Shown here piece after piece: positions 1 through 9,016 of a DNA stretch of 64,000 bases; position 1 is the stretch's first letter, and every line of letters begins with the position of its first letter. The stretch lies in the NCBI GenBank assembly GCA_036559705.1, contig DATBSP010000139.1, forward strand, positions 1 through 64,000, in the 5' to 3' direction. Below the pieces are notes generated by a model, which was not told the origin of the DNA, ran no database searches, and saw nothing but the letters and a program-made list of their open reading frames with translations. This DNA comes from Hyphomicrobium_A sp036559705 (GTDB lineage Bacteria; Pseudomonadota; Alphaproteobacteria; Rhizobiales; Hyphomicrobiaceae). Position numbers and translations under genes: made by a program.

Positions 1-551
1 TTGGGGTACCGGTCGCGGCTGCCATTGGCGTGCTCGTGCGTTTCGCGCTGCGAGGTTATTATGCCAGTTCGTTCTATACGCCGCTTCGACCGCCCGGACG
101 TTGAGCCGGCGAGAATGATGGGAGCAGAGATCGAAAGACTCCGTCCACACGGATCTCTGTCAATCCTGCCCGTCGCTGCTAGCCGTGAGGCATCGGGGGC
201 CATCCGGGGCACTCCGCTCTTAGGCCGCGCACGGAGTGTGCCTTGACCGCCGGTATAGCCAGTGCACGAATTCTCGCAGGCGACGTTCGCGCTTCGCGGT
301 CGCGGACCCCCCGTATGACGAGGCCAAGATGGCATCGAACCAGAAAGCCCGCTGAGCGGGTCAAAGAGTTCAAGTCACCCGCCGATTAAAAGCCATTGTC
401 ACGACGGTGCTCAACCCCGAGTAGTGATTGCCGCCCCAAAATTAGCCCGCTGTGGGGCTCGTCGGCCCTTTACGCCTAGTTAACTCGAATCAGACGAAAC
501 GCCTTACTCTGTCCGCTGAACGTTAGCGGTCGGAATGAGGGGAATTTTCAT
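1..551. other. Left-edge region without a supportable gene
   Basis: No coding region here can be supported. An open frame runs in from the left edge to 246 on the plus strand, but it is arginine-rich, shows no domain and has no clear start. The opposite strand is no better. The last bases form the leader of the following barrel gene, with a strong ribosome binding site (GAGGGGAA, 537-544) seven bases before its ATG. Confidence 0.6.
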
Positions 552-1349
552 ATGACTATTTGCAAGACGCGCGGCCCGAGCCTCAACATGCTCGGAGCCA
601 TTGGCATCCTGCACTTGCTGGCAACACCTGCTCTTGCTGCCGACTTCCCCCAATACCAGCCTGCGCGGATGACATATGCGCCCGCCTTCGATTGGACCGG
701 GTCACATATCGGGCTGAGCGGTGGATATGCCTTCGACGGCCATGACGCCAGCTACACTTACAACGGCGTGGCGCCTGAAGAGGTCGCGATTTTGCCCTCG
801 GGCGCATCCTTGAGCAGCAACGGCGGCATCATTGGCGGCAACATCGGCTACGACGCGCAGTTCAATGGCGTCGTCGTCGGCGTAGAGGCCGACCTCTCCT
901 GGACGAATTTCGGAGACGACACCACGCACGTTTTTCCAGGTGAACGCGGGATCGGCACACCACCAATCACATTCGCCACCAGCTACCAGATGGACTGGTT
1001 CTCGACGGTGCGGGGTCGCATCGGCCTCCCGTTTGGCGGCCTGTTGATCTACGGCACCGGCGGCCTCGCCTTCGCCAACGTATCGATGAACACCACAGTC
1101 ACTGTTGGTGATCCGCCTATGGGTGCGCTCACCGGCGCCCAAGAGGAAACGAAGGTCGGCTGGACGCTCGGCGGCGGCGCCGAGTATGCGATCACCGACT
1201 GCGTGACAATCAAAGCCGAGGCTCTCTATTTCGATCTCGGGAGCATCGCCCTGAACGCATCCACCCCCCAGTTCACCGATGTGACGTTGGACGTGAAGCA
1301 GCAGGTCGCCGGCACGATTGCTCGCGCTGGTGTCAGCTATCGGTTTTGA
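552..1349 (+). CDS. Omp25-like outer-membrane beta-barrel protein
   Basis: This is a 265-residue protein predicted to sit in the outer membrane as a small eight-stranded barrel. A Sec signal peptide occupies about residues 1-29 and ends in an ATPALAA-type cleavage site. The rest alternates glycine and aromatic residues, with a GxIGGNIGYDAQ segment, a WFSTVRGRIG strand and the terminal strand ending GVSYRF; a C-terminal Phe is the usual barrel-assembly signal. Length matches the Omp25/OmpA-like porin-family proteins common in Rhizobiales. The ATG is preceded by a good ribosome site. It is monocistronic as far as can be seen. Specific cargo or role is unknown; members of this family are mostly structural or surface-exposed proteins. 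Confidence 0.85.
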   Translation: MTICKTRGPSLNMLGAIGILHLLATPALAADFPQYQPARMTYAPAFDWTGSHIGLSGGYAFDGHDASYTYNGVAPEEVAILPSGASLSSNGGIIGGNIGYDAQFNGVVVGVEADLSWTNFGDDTTHVFPGERGIGTPPITFATSYQMDWFSTVRGRIGLPFGGLLIYGTGGLAFANVSMNTTVTVGDPPMGALTGAQEETKVGWTLGGGAEYAITDCVTIKAEALYFDLGSIALNASTPQFTDVTLDVKQQVAGTIARAGVSYRF

Positions 1350-1371
1350 ACGCGCGACAGGCCTCGAAAAA

Positions 1372-1407
1372 GGACGCCGACTCCGGGGGAGAGGGAAATC
1401 GGCGTCC
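1372..1407. terminator. Inverted repeat after the barrel gene
   Basis: The arms GGACGCCGA (1372-1380) and TCGGCGTCC (1399-1407) are perfectly complementary over nine bases, 22 bases after the stop of the barrel gene. There is no T-tract on either strand, so this is at best a weak or Rho-assisted terminator. Confidence 0.35.
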
Positions 1408-1790
1408 CCAACATGCGCCGTATGAGGGTGGGACAGCGCCAGTCAACGTTACTCCGGCGACCGGTTGCTTTCGACAAGGCGTATTCGCGAACTGTCCTCG
1501 CCTGCCTGTCGCAGTAAAGGCGCCCGATCCCAGCAAGTCTTGCCGTCGCCAGCGCTAGTATCTCGGGAAAAAACCCCGGCTGGATCAAGGTCAAGACAGA
1601 GACGTGGCGCGTACCGCGAGCGGTGCGAGCTTTTCGAGAAGATGATCGATGTTTACGCGTGCGCACGTTGGTGAGGCGCTTTGGCGCCCGCGGCATACCA
1701 TCCGCCGGACCTTCGATGTGGAGATAGTTGTCACATAAGCGGCTTAGCGATGTCGGCGAGGGGAAGGGCTGACAGAGCGAGGTGCGGAAC

Positions 1791-2015
1791 ATGGAACTCA
1801 CGCAATGCAGTTTCGGCAGCGAGTCGATCGAACTCATGGGTCGTGTCTGCAACGAGGCTTGGCGCGAGGTGCAGACCATCACCTTCTACCCCTCGCCGAA
1901 GGACAGCGACGAGATGCTTCGTCTAATGGTCATGCGCGTGATGGCAGCAGTCGCCGCGGGCGAACATGATCCTGCGCGCCTCAAGGTCGTCGCTCTCGAT
2001 GGCGTAGAGGCCTGA
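1791..2015 (+). CDS. Small conserved-type hypothetical protein
   Basis: This is a 74-residue acidic, probably cytoplasmic protein of unknown function. Its pattern (about 20 residues, then NEAWREVQ, a central linker, a helix with MVMRVMAAVAAGEHDP, then LKVVALDGV) resembles the very common small rhizobial proteins that end in a segment like AAxGERDPxRLRxxAL. That likeness is my recognition and has not been tested by search. A GTG nine bases upstream (1782) is an alternative start. The flanks (1350-1790 and 2016-2420) hold no other gene I can support. Confidence 0.55.
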   Translation: MELTQCSFGSESIELMGRVCNEAWREVQTITFYPSPKDSDEMLRLMVMRVMAAVAAGEHDPARLKVVALDGVEA

Positions 2016-2420
2016 AAGCACGCTGATCCGGGCCGCCGATCGTCCTCGCGAGCGGTGCAAGCTGTTTGAAAAAACCTGATGCGGCTCGCAAGAACCGCCA
2101 GGACGCAATCCGCTAACCCGCCGGCTTGTGCGAGCTATATTCGGATGGGTCCTGGCGACTTGCCGGCTCGAGAACGCCAGGCATGACCGCGCGCGGAAGT
2201 CGGGGGTCCCCCCTACGTGAGCCCTTCGACCTTCGGGAAGTGCGCGGTCGTTTCTCCCAGGCGCAGGTTTGCGCGCAAGCTCGATACTTACCCATCCCCA
2301 CTCTGGGGAGACCAACGGCTGGAGCGACGCCGGCGGACGACGCTGCTGGCCCAGCAGCGGATACTCACCCATTCAGGTCCCGAAGTCGTGCCAATCGGGC
2401 GAGGAGACCGGTTTCAAAAT

Positions 2421-3313
2421 TCAGAAGCCGATCGTCAGACCCGAAATCGGGCCGTGCATGACCTGGTCGTAAACGTACCTGGTGCGGCCGGAGCCCTGCT
2501 CATAGTCGGCGGAGAGCGCTCTATATCCGAGGAGCCCCGAGTACGTGACACCATCCTGCTTGGCGAAGGTGAAGCTATAGGCGGCGAGCGCATTCCAGGA
2601 GAACTGGCTTCCGACGCCGAAGCCCCCGACGTCCCCCCGCAACATTACGTCGTGACGCGGCGCTAAGTTATACCGGAGCCTTGCGCCCACGACCGGATCG
2701 ATCCAATCGACACTACCGCTCCGCGCCGCGGCAAAGCCTCTTGATATTTCCAGGTCACCTACGTCGAGGGTTCCTGCCAAGGCCAGATTGACACTCACTT
2801 CCTGGTGCCAGTAGCGGGCCCCGGCGAGAACATCGATCGCCGTATGGCTATCCCACTTCATCACCTCGTAGGCCCCGCCCACTTCGACGACGGTTTCCTC
2901 GAAATCAAGTCCGAGCGCAGCACTCAACGTCCCGTTGATCCCGGGCGCAAGGGTGCGCGATCTTATGCCGTCTCCGCTGAGGCCGAGGTTGGCATAGAAG
3001 ACGTCAGTGTAGACAGCGAGCGGGCCATCGCGTGTTTCCCATAACCAAAGAAGGGAACCCGCTCGAGGTGACCTAAGACCTGGATCGGATTGACATTCAC
3101 GTCGACCGACCGCCCCCTCACCGTTTGTCTCCCATCAAGCCAGGTCAGCCACGCGTAGGGCGTGAAGCTCAATCTCCATTGGCTTGGGGGAGTCCCGGCC
3201 CGCGGCGCGGCACCAAGATCAGCGCTGAGCGCGGTTCCCGACGCGCCTAGCATGACGGACAAGAACGAAATTGCTTTGACGAGCGGCGAAGTGCGAAGGC
3301 GGCGTTGTCCCAT
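2421..3313 (-). pseudogene. Outer-membrane protein gene with one frameshift
   Basis: Read on the minus strand, the gene starts at 3313 with AAGGAG seven bases upstream. It encodes a signal peptide (about residues 1-30, ending GTALSA) and a segment ending HLERVPFFGY. The frame then breaks and would stop near 2963. A second frame continues with ETRDGPLAVYTDVFYANLG and runs to a C-terminal Phe (SGLTIGF) at 2421. The join lies at the three-base C run 3038-3040 on the plus strand. One extra base there would restore a single frame of about 297 residues typical of rhizobial barrel proteins. Everything else in the gene looks intact, so the lesion is either very recent or a sequencing error. An ATG at 3367 is possible but has no ribosome site. 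Confidence 0.8.
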
Positions 3314-3722
3314 GGCCAGCTCCTTTGGAAGCAATGGCTTCAGTCCGACTCGCCTCCCTTCCACCATACGCCCTTCCCGCGCGCATTCTGTTGTGGTCCG
3401 GCCACAGCTAGGGCTGCCACGTGTTCAGTTGAACGGTCGCACGCCGATGAGTCGCGTCTAATGCCGCGGCCAGATGACGGTCACCCTAAATCACCCACCA
3501 CGCTTCTTCGAAGTTTCTCCGACCGCAGGAGTCCTCCGCGAGCGCTGAGCGCGATTTGGCCGGCATGCCGGGTCTGGCTCCGCTGCATAGCCAACTACTC
3601 GAACCGCCATTTCCGGCAAAACACGCAATTGTGGGCTGTGGCGCAACCGCGGCTACACCCTAAGTGATCTAGTATGGCGGCGCGACGCAACCTGCGTACG
3701 CATGCCACCGGGTCGGGAACTC
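3314..3722. other. Divergent intergenic region
   Basis: About 400 bases separate the broken barrel gene (minus) from the polyketide synthase (plus). Short arginine-rich frames here have no support. The region presumably holds the two divergent promoters, but I cannot pick out convincing -35/-10 boxes. Confidence 0.5.
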
Positions 3723-4826
3723 ATGACGACACATGCCGAGGTTTTAGCTGCCGGACGCGTTACTGCGTCCGCCGTCGAGGTGGAGCTCGCCTCGGTTGCC
3801 ACTGCCGTGCCGGAGCACGTAATAGGGCAGCAGGAGGTCGCCGAGCGGGCGCACAGGATATTTCCGCAGTATGCGCGCCTCGACGCCCTCTACACCAACA
3901 CCGGCATCGAGCGGCGCTACTCGGTCGAGCCTAGAGAATGGTACCTACAGCCGCACTCCTGGGAGGATCGAAACCGCTCCTACCAGCGCCACGCGCTCGA
4001 TTTGCTGGAGCGCGTGGCGACACAATCGATAGTGGAGGCTGGGCTGGCCTTGCGCGACATCGATACCATCGTCACCAACACGGCCACGGGCCTCGCCATG
4101 CCCAGCCTCGAGGCACGGCTCATGAACCGCCTAGCCTTCCGTCGCAATGTCGAGCGGCTGCCCATCTTCGGGCTCGGATGTGGTGGCGGCGTCGCGGGGC
4201 TCGCGCGGGCGGCACGCATGGCGCAAGCGCGCCCGGGCTCCAATGTCTTGTTTCTTGCGGTCGACCTGTGCTCGCTCTGCCTACGTCTCAACGATCCGAG
4301 CCTTACCATGTTCGTGGCCGGTGCGTTGTTTGGCGACGGCGCGGTCGGCGTCGTGCTGCGCAGTGCCGGGGGCGACGGGCGCGGCAAAGGCGCCCCGGTG
4401 CGCGCCGGCATTGGCGGGATCGGCGAATACTTCTGGCCAAAGACCGAGCACATCATGGGATGGGACATCAAAGACGACGGCTTTGGCATCGTATTGAGTC
4501 CGGAGCTACCGGCCCTGTTGCGCGAGCGGCTCGGGGACGCGCTGTTTCCATTTTTGGCGCGCGAAGGGCTGTCGCTGCAGGACTTCGACGGCTTCCTATT
4601 ACACCCCGGCGGCAGCAAGGTCCTGCAGACCGTGGAGGAGGCGCTCGGATTATCGCGCGATCAACTCAAGTACTCATGGCAGGTGCTGAAAAACTACGGC
4701 AACATGTCCTCAGCGACGGCGCTGTTCGTGCTGAAGCAGGCGCTCGCCGACCATGCGCACGGCCGCTTCCTGCTCACGGCGCTCGGTCCCGGATTTTCCG
4801 CCTACTTCGTCGTGCTGGAGCTCTGA
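3723..4826 (+). CDS. Type III polyketide synthase (chalcone synthase-like)
   Basis: This is a 367-residue thiolase-fold condensing enzyme of the chalcone/stilbene synthase family. Members load an acyl-CoA starter on an active-site Cys and extend it with malonyl-CoA, giving alkylresorcinols, pyrones or similar aromatics. The triad is visible: Cys153 in FGLGCGGG, His in LLHPGGSKVL and Asn in NYGNMSSAT, followed by the family C-terminus GPGFSAYFV. I chose the ATG at 3723 because GGGAAC lies just upstream; an in-frame ATG at 3702 would add seven residues. Unlike many bacterial type III PKS loci, no methyltransferase or hydroxylase follows. The next gene is a phosphatase 111 bases away. Product unknown. 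A malonyl-CoA decarboxylase at 17.8 kb touches the same extender pool. Confidence 0.88.
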   Translation: MTTHAEVLAAGRVTASAVEVELASVATAVPEHVIGQQEVAERAHRIFPQYARLDALYTNTGIERRYSVEPREWYLQPHSWEDRNRSYQRHALDLLERVATQSIVEAGLALRDIDTIVTNTATGLAMPSLEARLMNRLAFRRNVERLPIFGLGCGGGVAGLARAARMAQARPGSNVLFLAVDLCSLCLRLNDPSLTMFVAGALFGDGAVGVVLRSAGGDGRGKGAPVRAGIGGIGEYFWPKTEHIMGWDIKDDGFGIVLSPELPALLRERLGDALFPFLAREGLSLQDFDGFLLHPGGSKVLQTVEEALGLSRDQLKYSWQVLKNYGNMSSATALFVLKQALADHAHGRFLLTALGPGFSAYFVVLEL

Positions 4827-4937
4827 CCGGCACCACGGCACCCGCCGTTGCTCTCCATGACTTCAGGATCGGGACGCTATAGGAGTTCGCGGCGTTCCTG
4901 CTGGCCGCCCGCGAAATCGCCTGCAAGGAGATCGAGG

Positions 4938-5690
4938 TTGTCGGACCGAGAGGATGCGCTCATCTGCGCCATCGGCGATGTGCACGGCCACGTCGGCAAG
5001 CTCGAAAAGCTGCTGCAACGCTGCGAGGCGTTCGCGCCCGGCCGTGTCAAACGCTTCGTGTTCATCGGCGACTACATCGATCGCGGACCGGATAGCCGCG
5101 CCGTGGTCGACCTGCTGATCGGGATGCAGAAGGCTTTGGGGAACCGTGTCGTTTGCCTGCGCGGCAACCACGAGGCGGTGATCGTTGCCGCGTCACGGGA
5201 CCTGCTCGACACGTTGCCGGGCCGCGTGACCATGGAGCAGTGGCTCGGCGAAAACGGCGGCGGCGAGTCGACCCTGGCCAGCTACGGCGTAGCGCACGCG
5301 CGCGATGTTCCGCCCGAACACATCGCCTGGATGGCCGGGCTGCCACTGTGGCACGACGATGGCCAGCGTTTCTTCGCGCATGCCGGCGTGCATCCCGGCC
5401 GGGCGCTAGACGATCAGCACGAAGACGACCTGATGTGGATCCGCGAGCCGTTTCTGTCGCACACCGGCGACTTCGGACGGCTCATCGTGCACGGCCACAC
5501 ACCAACGCCGACGCGCCTGCCGGATGTGCGGGCGAACCGGCTCAACATCGACACCGGTGCGGGATACGAAGGCCGAGTGACGGCCGCCATCTTCGAGGGC
5601 AGCGAGGCTCGCCCAATCGCCTTCATGACCAACGCGGGCGAGTTGCGGCTGCGCGATTTAGGGGGCGACCCGATCGTTAGCCGTTCCTGA
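4938..5690 (+). CDS. PPP-family metallophosphatase (serine/threonine phosphatase-like)
   Basis: This is a 250-residue cytoplasmic bimetal phosphatase. All family motifs are present in order: GDVHGH near the N-terminus, GDYIDRGPDSR, RGNHE, a single FAHAG and HGHTPT near the C-terminus. These provide the Asp, His and Asn ligands for two metals. Length fits bacterial PrpA/ApaH-like phosphatases. The start is a TTG at 4938 with AAGGAG eight bases upstream. An ATG at 4848 would add 30 arginine-rich residues unlike the family. Substrate could be phosphoproteins or a nucleotide such as a diadenosine polyphosphate. The gene follows the PKS in the same direction and overlaps the convergent SemiSWEET gene by 14 bases. 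Confidence 0.85.
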   Translation: MSDREDALICAIGDVHGHVGKLEKLLQRCEAFAPGRVKRFVFIGDYIDRGPDSRAVVDLLIGMQKALGNRVVCLRGNHEAVIVAASRDLLDTLPGRVTMEQWLGENGGGESTLASYGVAHARDVPPEHIAWMAGLPLWHDDGQRFFAHAGVHPGRALDDQHEDDLMWIREPFLSHTGDFGRLIVHGHTPTPTRLPDVRANRLNIDTGAGYEGRVTAAIFEGSEARPIAFMTNAGELRLRDLGGDPIVSRS

Positions 5691-5934
5691 TCTTGAGAAA
5701 CAGGATCGTGCCGGCCAGAACTAGCGTCACCCCATTGGCTAGGATCAACGGCATGTCGCCGATGAGGGCTCCGTAGACGAGCCACGCCGTGATACCGACG
5801 ACGAGCAGCGCGAAGGTCCCGAGCGATATGTCGTGCGTCGAGCGCGAGCGCCACGTCTTGAGCACCTGCGGGACGAAAGCCAGAGTCGTCAGGACTGCGG
5901 CGAGCAATCCGATCACCGTCGCGCCGAATTGCAC
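5677..5934 (-). CDS. SemiSWEET sugar transporter
   Basis: This is an 85-residue inner-membrane protein with three transmembrane helices (about residues 4-24, 38-58 and 62-81). The PQ-loop signature FVPQVLKTWRSRSTHDIS in helix 1 is diagnostic. SemiSWEETs work as homodimers that form an occluding path for mono- or disaccharides. The full family length is present. The 3' end overlaps the convergent phosphatase gene. Substrate cannot be told from sequence; a glucokinase lies 2 kb away but is not in an operon with it. Confidence 0.88.
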   Translation of the reverse strand: MQFGATVIGLLAAVLTTLAFVPQVLKTWRSRSTHDISLGTFALLVVGITAWLVYGALIGDMPLILANGVTLVLAGTILFLKIRNG

Positions 5935-6292
5935 GTCATCCCCACTATGAGTTCGTTGCTGTGGAAGTCCCGTCGGATGACGTTGGACGGGTCACGCGCG
6001 GCAGGTCAAGCCCCAGATGTGGGGCTACGTTGCGGTGCAAAACCCCCATGGACTCATCAGTTCCTTAATCCTTAGCCATCATCCTATGGGCAGCGTCGTG
6101 GGCGGCGTAGCCCGGTAGTTTGATGTGCAGCCTCAACTTATCCGGGTGCTTCCCGAAGTTCGTGGGCTTCAACGGCCACGGAGCGGCAGCAGTGCGATTT
6201 GTTCGTCGCCGGGTAATTCCGGCCTCATTCAACCGGCTTCTTGCCACTTTCTCATACCATCAAGGCTCCCCACGGAGCGCGTAGGAGTGGCG
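5935..6292. other. Intergenic region without a clear gene
   Basis: This 358-base gap has one minus-strand frame (6065-6247, 60 residues) with no signal, domain or clear ribosome site, which I do not accept. The last 15 bases carry GTAGGAG, the ribosome binding site for the following SH3 protein. Confidence 0.5.
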
Positions 6293-7333
6293 ATGTTTCG
6301 CTTGGTTACGGTGATCGGTCTCATTGGTATCGCGAGCGTCGCGAAGGCTGGCCCGGTCCGCATGACAGGCGACGACATTAAGCGGGTAATGCAGCCCGGG
6401 GCCGTGCTCGAGATAGACACGCCGCTGCATATCGGGATTCCTGTGACGGTCGCCCACGGCGGCATCGTGTCGGCCGAGGCCGGCGCCCTTGGGTTGACGC
6501 TGGGCGCCCTCAAGGACCGTGGCCGCTGGTGGACCGAAGGCGACCAGCTGTGCATGAAGTGGTTCCGCTGGTTCGACGCCAAGCGGCGCTGCATGACGCT
6601 GCAGCGGGATGGCAACAAGGTCTACTGGGCCGAGGGAAGTGGCGAGAGCGGCACCGCGACCATCACCGAAGCGGAACCTGTCGTCGTAGCCGTGGCGCCG
6701 AACCCGGCGAGGAAGCCAAAGCCTGTCGAGACGGCTGCGGTTGAAAATCCCGCCCCGCCTGCGGTCGACAGCGTAGCGCCGGCTGCCCCAGAAACGCCGC
6801 CGTCCTCCGATACCGCTCCAGCATTACAATTTGCTGCCGCAGCACTAGGCAGGGCCCTGCCGGGCTCGGCGCCTAGAGAAGCCACGGCCTCAGGGCTCGG
6901 CATGAATGAGTCGGCGGCGAACGAAGAATCGCCTGCGCCGATGCATGAGGAAGTCGCTGCACCGCCAAGCGAGGAACCGGCACCGCGCGTTGAGGCCGAG
7001 TCGGCGCCGCCGCAGCGCAAAGTTAAGGCAGTGCACGTTGCACCGCAGGCTCCGGCAATCCGCAGAGGCGCCCCCAAGCCGCAGAACACCGCAGCATTGC
7101 CGAAGCCCGCCCAGGTCTCCTTCCGCGTCGCCGGCGTCGGTGACGGCGACACGCTTAACGTGCGCAGCGGACCCTCAGAATTTCATCCCTCCGTGGGCCG
7201 CATTGCGCCCGGCGGACGCGGGGTGCAGATCGTCGGCGCCTGCCGCGAAGAGTGGTGCCCGGTTCGGCACGGCCGCCTCAAAGGCTGGGTCAACCGCTAT
7301 TATCTCGCCGAGGACGTCAGCCTGCGCCGTTAG
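6293..7333 (+). CDS. Secreted protein with C-terminal bacterial SH3 domain
   Basis: This is a 346-residue exported protein. A signal peptide spans about residues 1-20 (ending VAKAG). It is followed by a compact domain of about 110 residues with two Cys and several Trp (WWTEGDQLCMKWFRWF). A Pro/Ala/Glu-rich linker of about 130 residues follows. The C-terminal SH3-like domain of about 65 residues shows the signature DTLNVRSGPS and closes with GWVNRYYL. Such domains usually bind cell-wall peptides, so a periplasmic or wall-associated role is likely, but the N-terminal domain is not one I can name beyond being typical of Rhizobiales secreted proteins. The ATG at 6293 follows GTAGGAG. An upstream in-frame ATG (6125) would destroy the signal peptide and is rejected. 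Confidence 0.75.
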   Translation: MFRLVTVIGLIGIASVAKAGPVRMTGDDIKRVMQPGAVLEIDTPLHIGIPVTVAHGGIVSAEAGALGLTLGALKDRGRWWTEGDQLCMKWFRWFDAKRRCMTLQRDGNKVYWAEGSGESGTATITEAEPVVVAVAPNPARKPKPVETAAVENPAPPAVDSVAPAAPETPPSSDTAPALQFAAAALGRALPGSAPREATASGLGMNESAANEESPAPMHEEVAAPPSEEPAPRVEAESAPPQRKVKAVHVAPQAPAIRRGAPKPQNTAALPKPAQVSFRVAGVGDGDTLNVRSGPSEFHPSVGRIAPGGRGVQIVGACREEWCPVRHGRLKGWVNRYYLAEDVSLRR

Positions 7334-7544
7334 GCGCCACTGGCTTCAAGCAGATCATTGCCGTTGGGCCGTCACGCGCCGATCAATTGCTGCGTGAACT
7401 CGTCTGCTGCGAGCGACCGAGCGTGTGCGATCGGGTTCATGCTTTCCTAAGCATCGCGCCGACATTCCCTGCCGCCACGCAAGCTGCCGGCGTTCAACCG
7501 CAAGCAATTGCACTGCGCGCAAACCCGTAAGAATCGCTGATGAG

Positions 7545-7922
7545 ATGCGGCTTTTTCGCGATGCCTGCGAGGCTTGGGCGCATGCCGCGAGGGTTAACTC
7601 GCGTATTCAAATTATCGACGATCTACCGCCCGCCTTGCAGCGATGGAGGCAGCGCCGGCACGACGTCGCTCCGACCTCAGAACGATGGTCCGGCTTATGC
7701 ATCATTCCGCTCCCCTACGCACAGATGGACCTGTGCCTCTATGGGTTCGAGAACGGCATTCCGGCAGCCGGCGTGGCGCGAGCGACGGGATTGACGGCGG
7801 ACCAGGTGATGCTGGTGTGGGCCGACATCGAAGCCAAGCGCAAAGCGAGGCGCTATCTGCACGAGCCGCCACTGTTGATCAGCGATGCCGACGGTGAGGA
7901 GCTGGGCACGATCTCGGCATAG
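7545..7922 (+). pseudogene. Fragment resembling the NAD+ synthase C-terminus
   Basis: The open frame codes for about 125 residues. Its last 75 resemble the C-terminal tail of rhizobial ammonia-dependent NAD+ synthase: PTSERW, then LPYAQMDLCLYG, a helix with TGLTADQVMLVWADIEAKRKA, then RYLHEPPLLI. The ATP-binding SGGxDS loop and the rest of the synthetase domain are missing, so the fragment cannot be an active NadE. It may be a remnant of a second nadE copy or a captured domain. The start at 7545 is a guess, as the frame is open upstream to 7425 without a clear ribosome site. It ends three bases before the convergent glucokinase. Confidence 0.5.
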
Positions 7923-7924
7923 GC

Positions 7925-8878
7925 TCAGTCGGCGAGAAGCTGTGCGGCGCCGAGCAGGGCGGCGTCGGGCCTGACGACGACATAGGTCGGAATCTCGGCA
8001 AGGTAGGAGCGCAAGCGGCCCTTGTCCTCGAAGCGGGCCCGGAACTGGGAGCGCTCGAACGCCTCGCCGAGCCTTGGTACGATGCCGCCGGCGATATAGA
8101 TGCCGCCGCGGGCGCCGAGCGACAGCGCCAGGTTACCGGCGACGGTGCCGAGCATGGCGCAGAACATGGCGGTCGCCTTCTTGGCGCATGCGTCTTCGGC
8201 CGCCATGTGCGGATCGGAGATCTGCGCCGCAGTCAGCGCTGCGGCCGGCTTGCCCGCGAGCTCGCATAGGGCGTTGTAGAGATTGACGAGGCCAGGCCCC
8301 GATAAGACGCGTTCGGCCGAGACGTGGTCGTAGCGTTGGCGCATCAGCCCGAGAACGGCGCTCTCTTCGTCGTCCGCTGCCGCCATGGTGACGTGACCTC
8401 CCTCGCCGGCGATCGGAATAAAGGTATCGCCCCGCGGAACAACCGCGCTGACGCCAAGACCCGAGCCGGGGCCGATGATGCCCATCGGCATGCCGGCGGC
8501 CGGCTCACCGCCGCCGACCTTGCGCACATCGTCGCCGGAGAGGCGCGGCACGGCGAGCGCATTGGCGTAGAAGTCATTGATGACGACCAGCCGATCGAGG
8601 CCGAAACGCGCTTTCAGGTCGGCGACGGCGAAGGTCCAGGGATGATTGGTGAGCGTGATCTGATCGCCGGTGGTCGTCGCGGCAACGGCGAGCACGGCAC
8701 GCGACGGGCGTCCGCCATCGCCCGCGGCAAGGTAACCGGCGATGGCATCGCCGAATGTCTCGTAGTCCTCGCACAGGAAGGAGCGTGCCTGCGTGAGGGC
8801 CTGCGCCGGTGTAACGAGCGCAAAGCGGGCATTGGTTGCGCCGATGTCGCCGACAAGGCCCCAATCCATCGCCCACAT
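7925..8878 (-). CDS. glk: Glucokinase
   Basis: This is a 317-residue cytoplasmic ROK/hexokinase-fold enzyme that phosphorylates glucose with ATP to glucose-6-phosphate. Evidence includes the phosphate-binding loop GDIGATNARFAL near the N-terminus, LTNHPW, VINDFYANALAVP, GPGSGLGVS, the glucose-binding GEGGHV, and GGIVPRLGEAFERSQFRARFEDKGR near the C-terminus, all Glk-family hallmarks. The ATG at 8878 sits behind GAAGGTAAG; a GTG at 8893 is an alternative. It stands alone on the minus strand, ending against the NadE-like fragment. Confidence 0.92.
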   Translation of the reverse strand: MWAMDWGLVGDIGATNARFALVTPAQALTQARSFLCEDYETFGDAIAGYLAAGDGGRPSRAVLAVAATTTGDQITLTNHPWTFAVADLKARFGLDRLVVINDFYANALAVPRLSGDDVRKVGGGEPAAGMPMGIIGPGSGLGVSAVVPRGDTFIPIAGEGGHVTMAAADDEESAVLGLMRQRYDHVSAERVLSGPGLVNLYNALCELAGKPAAALTAAQISDPHMAAEDACAKKATAMFCAMLGTVAGNLALSLGARGGIYIAGGIVPRLGEAFERSQFRARFEDKGRLRSYLAEIPTYVVVRPDAALLGAAQLLAD

Positions 8879-9016
8879 CAGACTTACCTTCACCCGATTT
8901 CTTCTGCGCGGAAGACTAGGTCAACCCGCCGCCGGGCGGTCAAGTGCTTTGCGCCAGACGTGGTTCCCGCGCGTTGAGGGAATGTGCCGAATGAGCTCGC
9001 CAGCGGGCGCGTCAGT

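Noticed and set aside
1..246. Open plus-strand frame at the left edge
   Set aside because: Arginine-rich, no domain, no start context; likely chance in high-GC DNA.
4848..4937. 30-residue extension of the phosphatase
   Set aside because: Basic, unlike the family; a TTG with an ideal ribosome site follows.
6065..6247. Minus-strand 60-residue frame
   Set aside because: No signal, domain or ribosome site; I could not support it as a gene.
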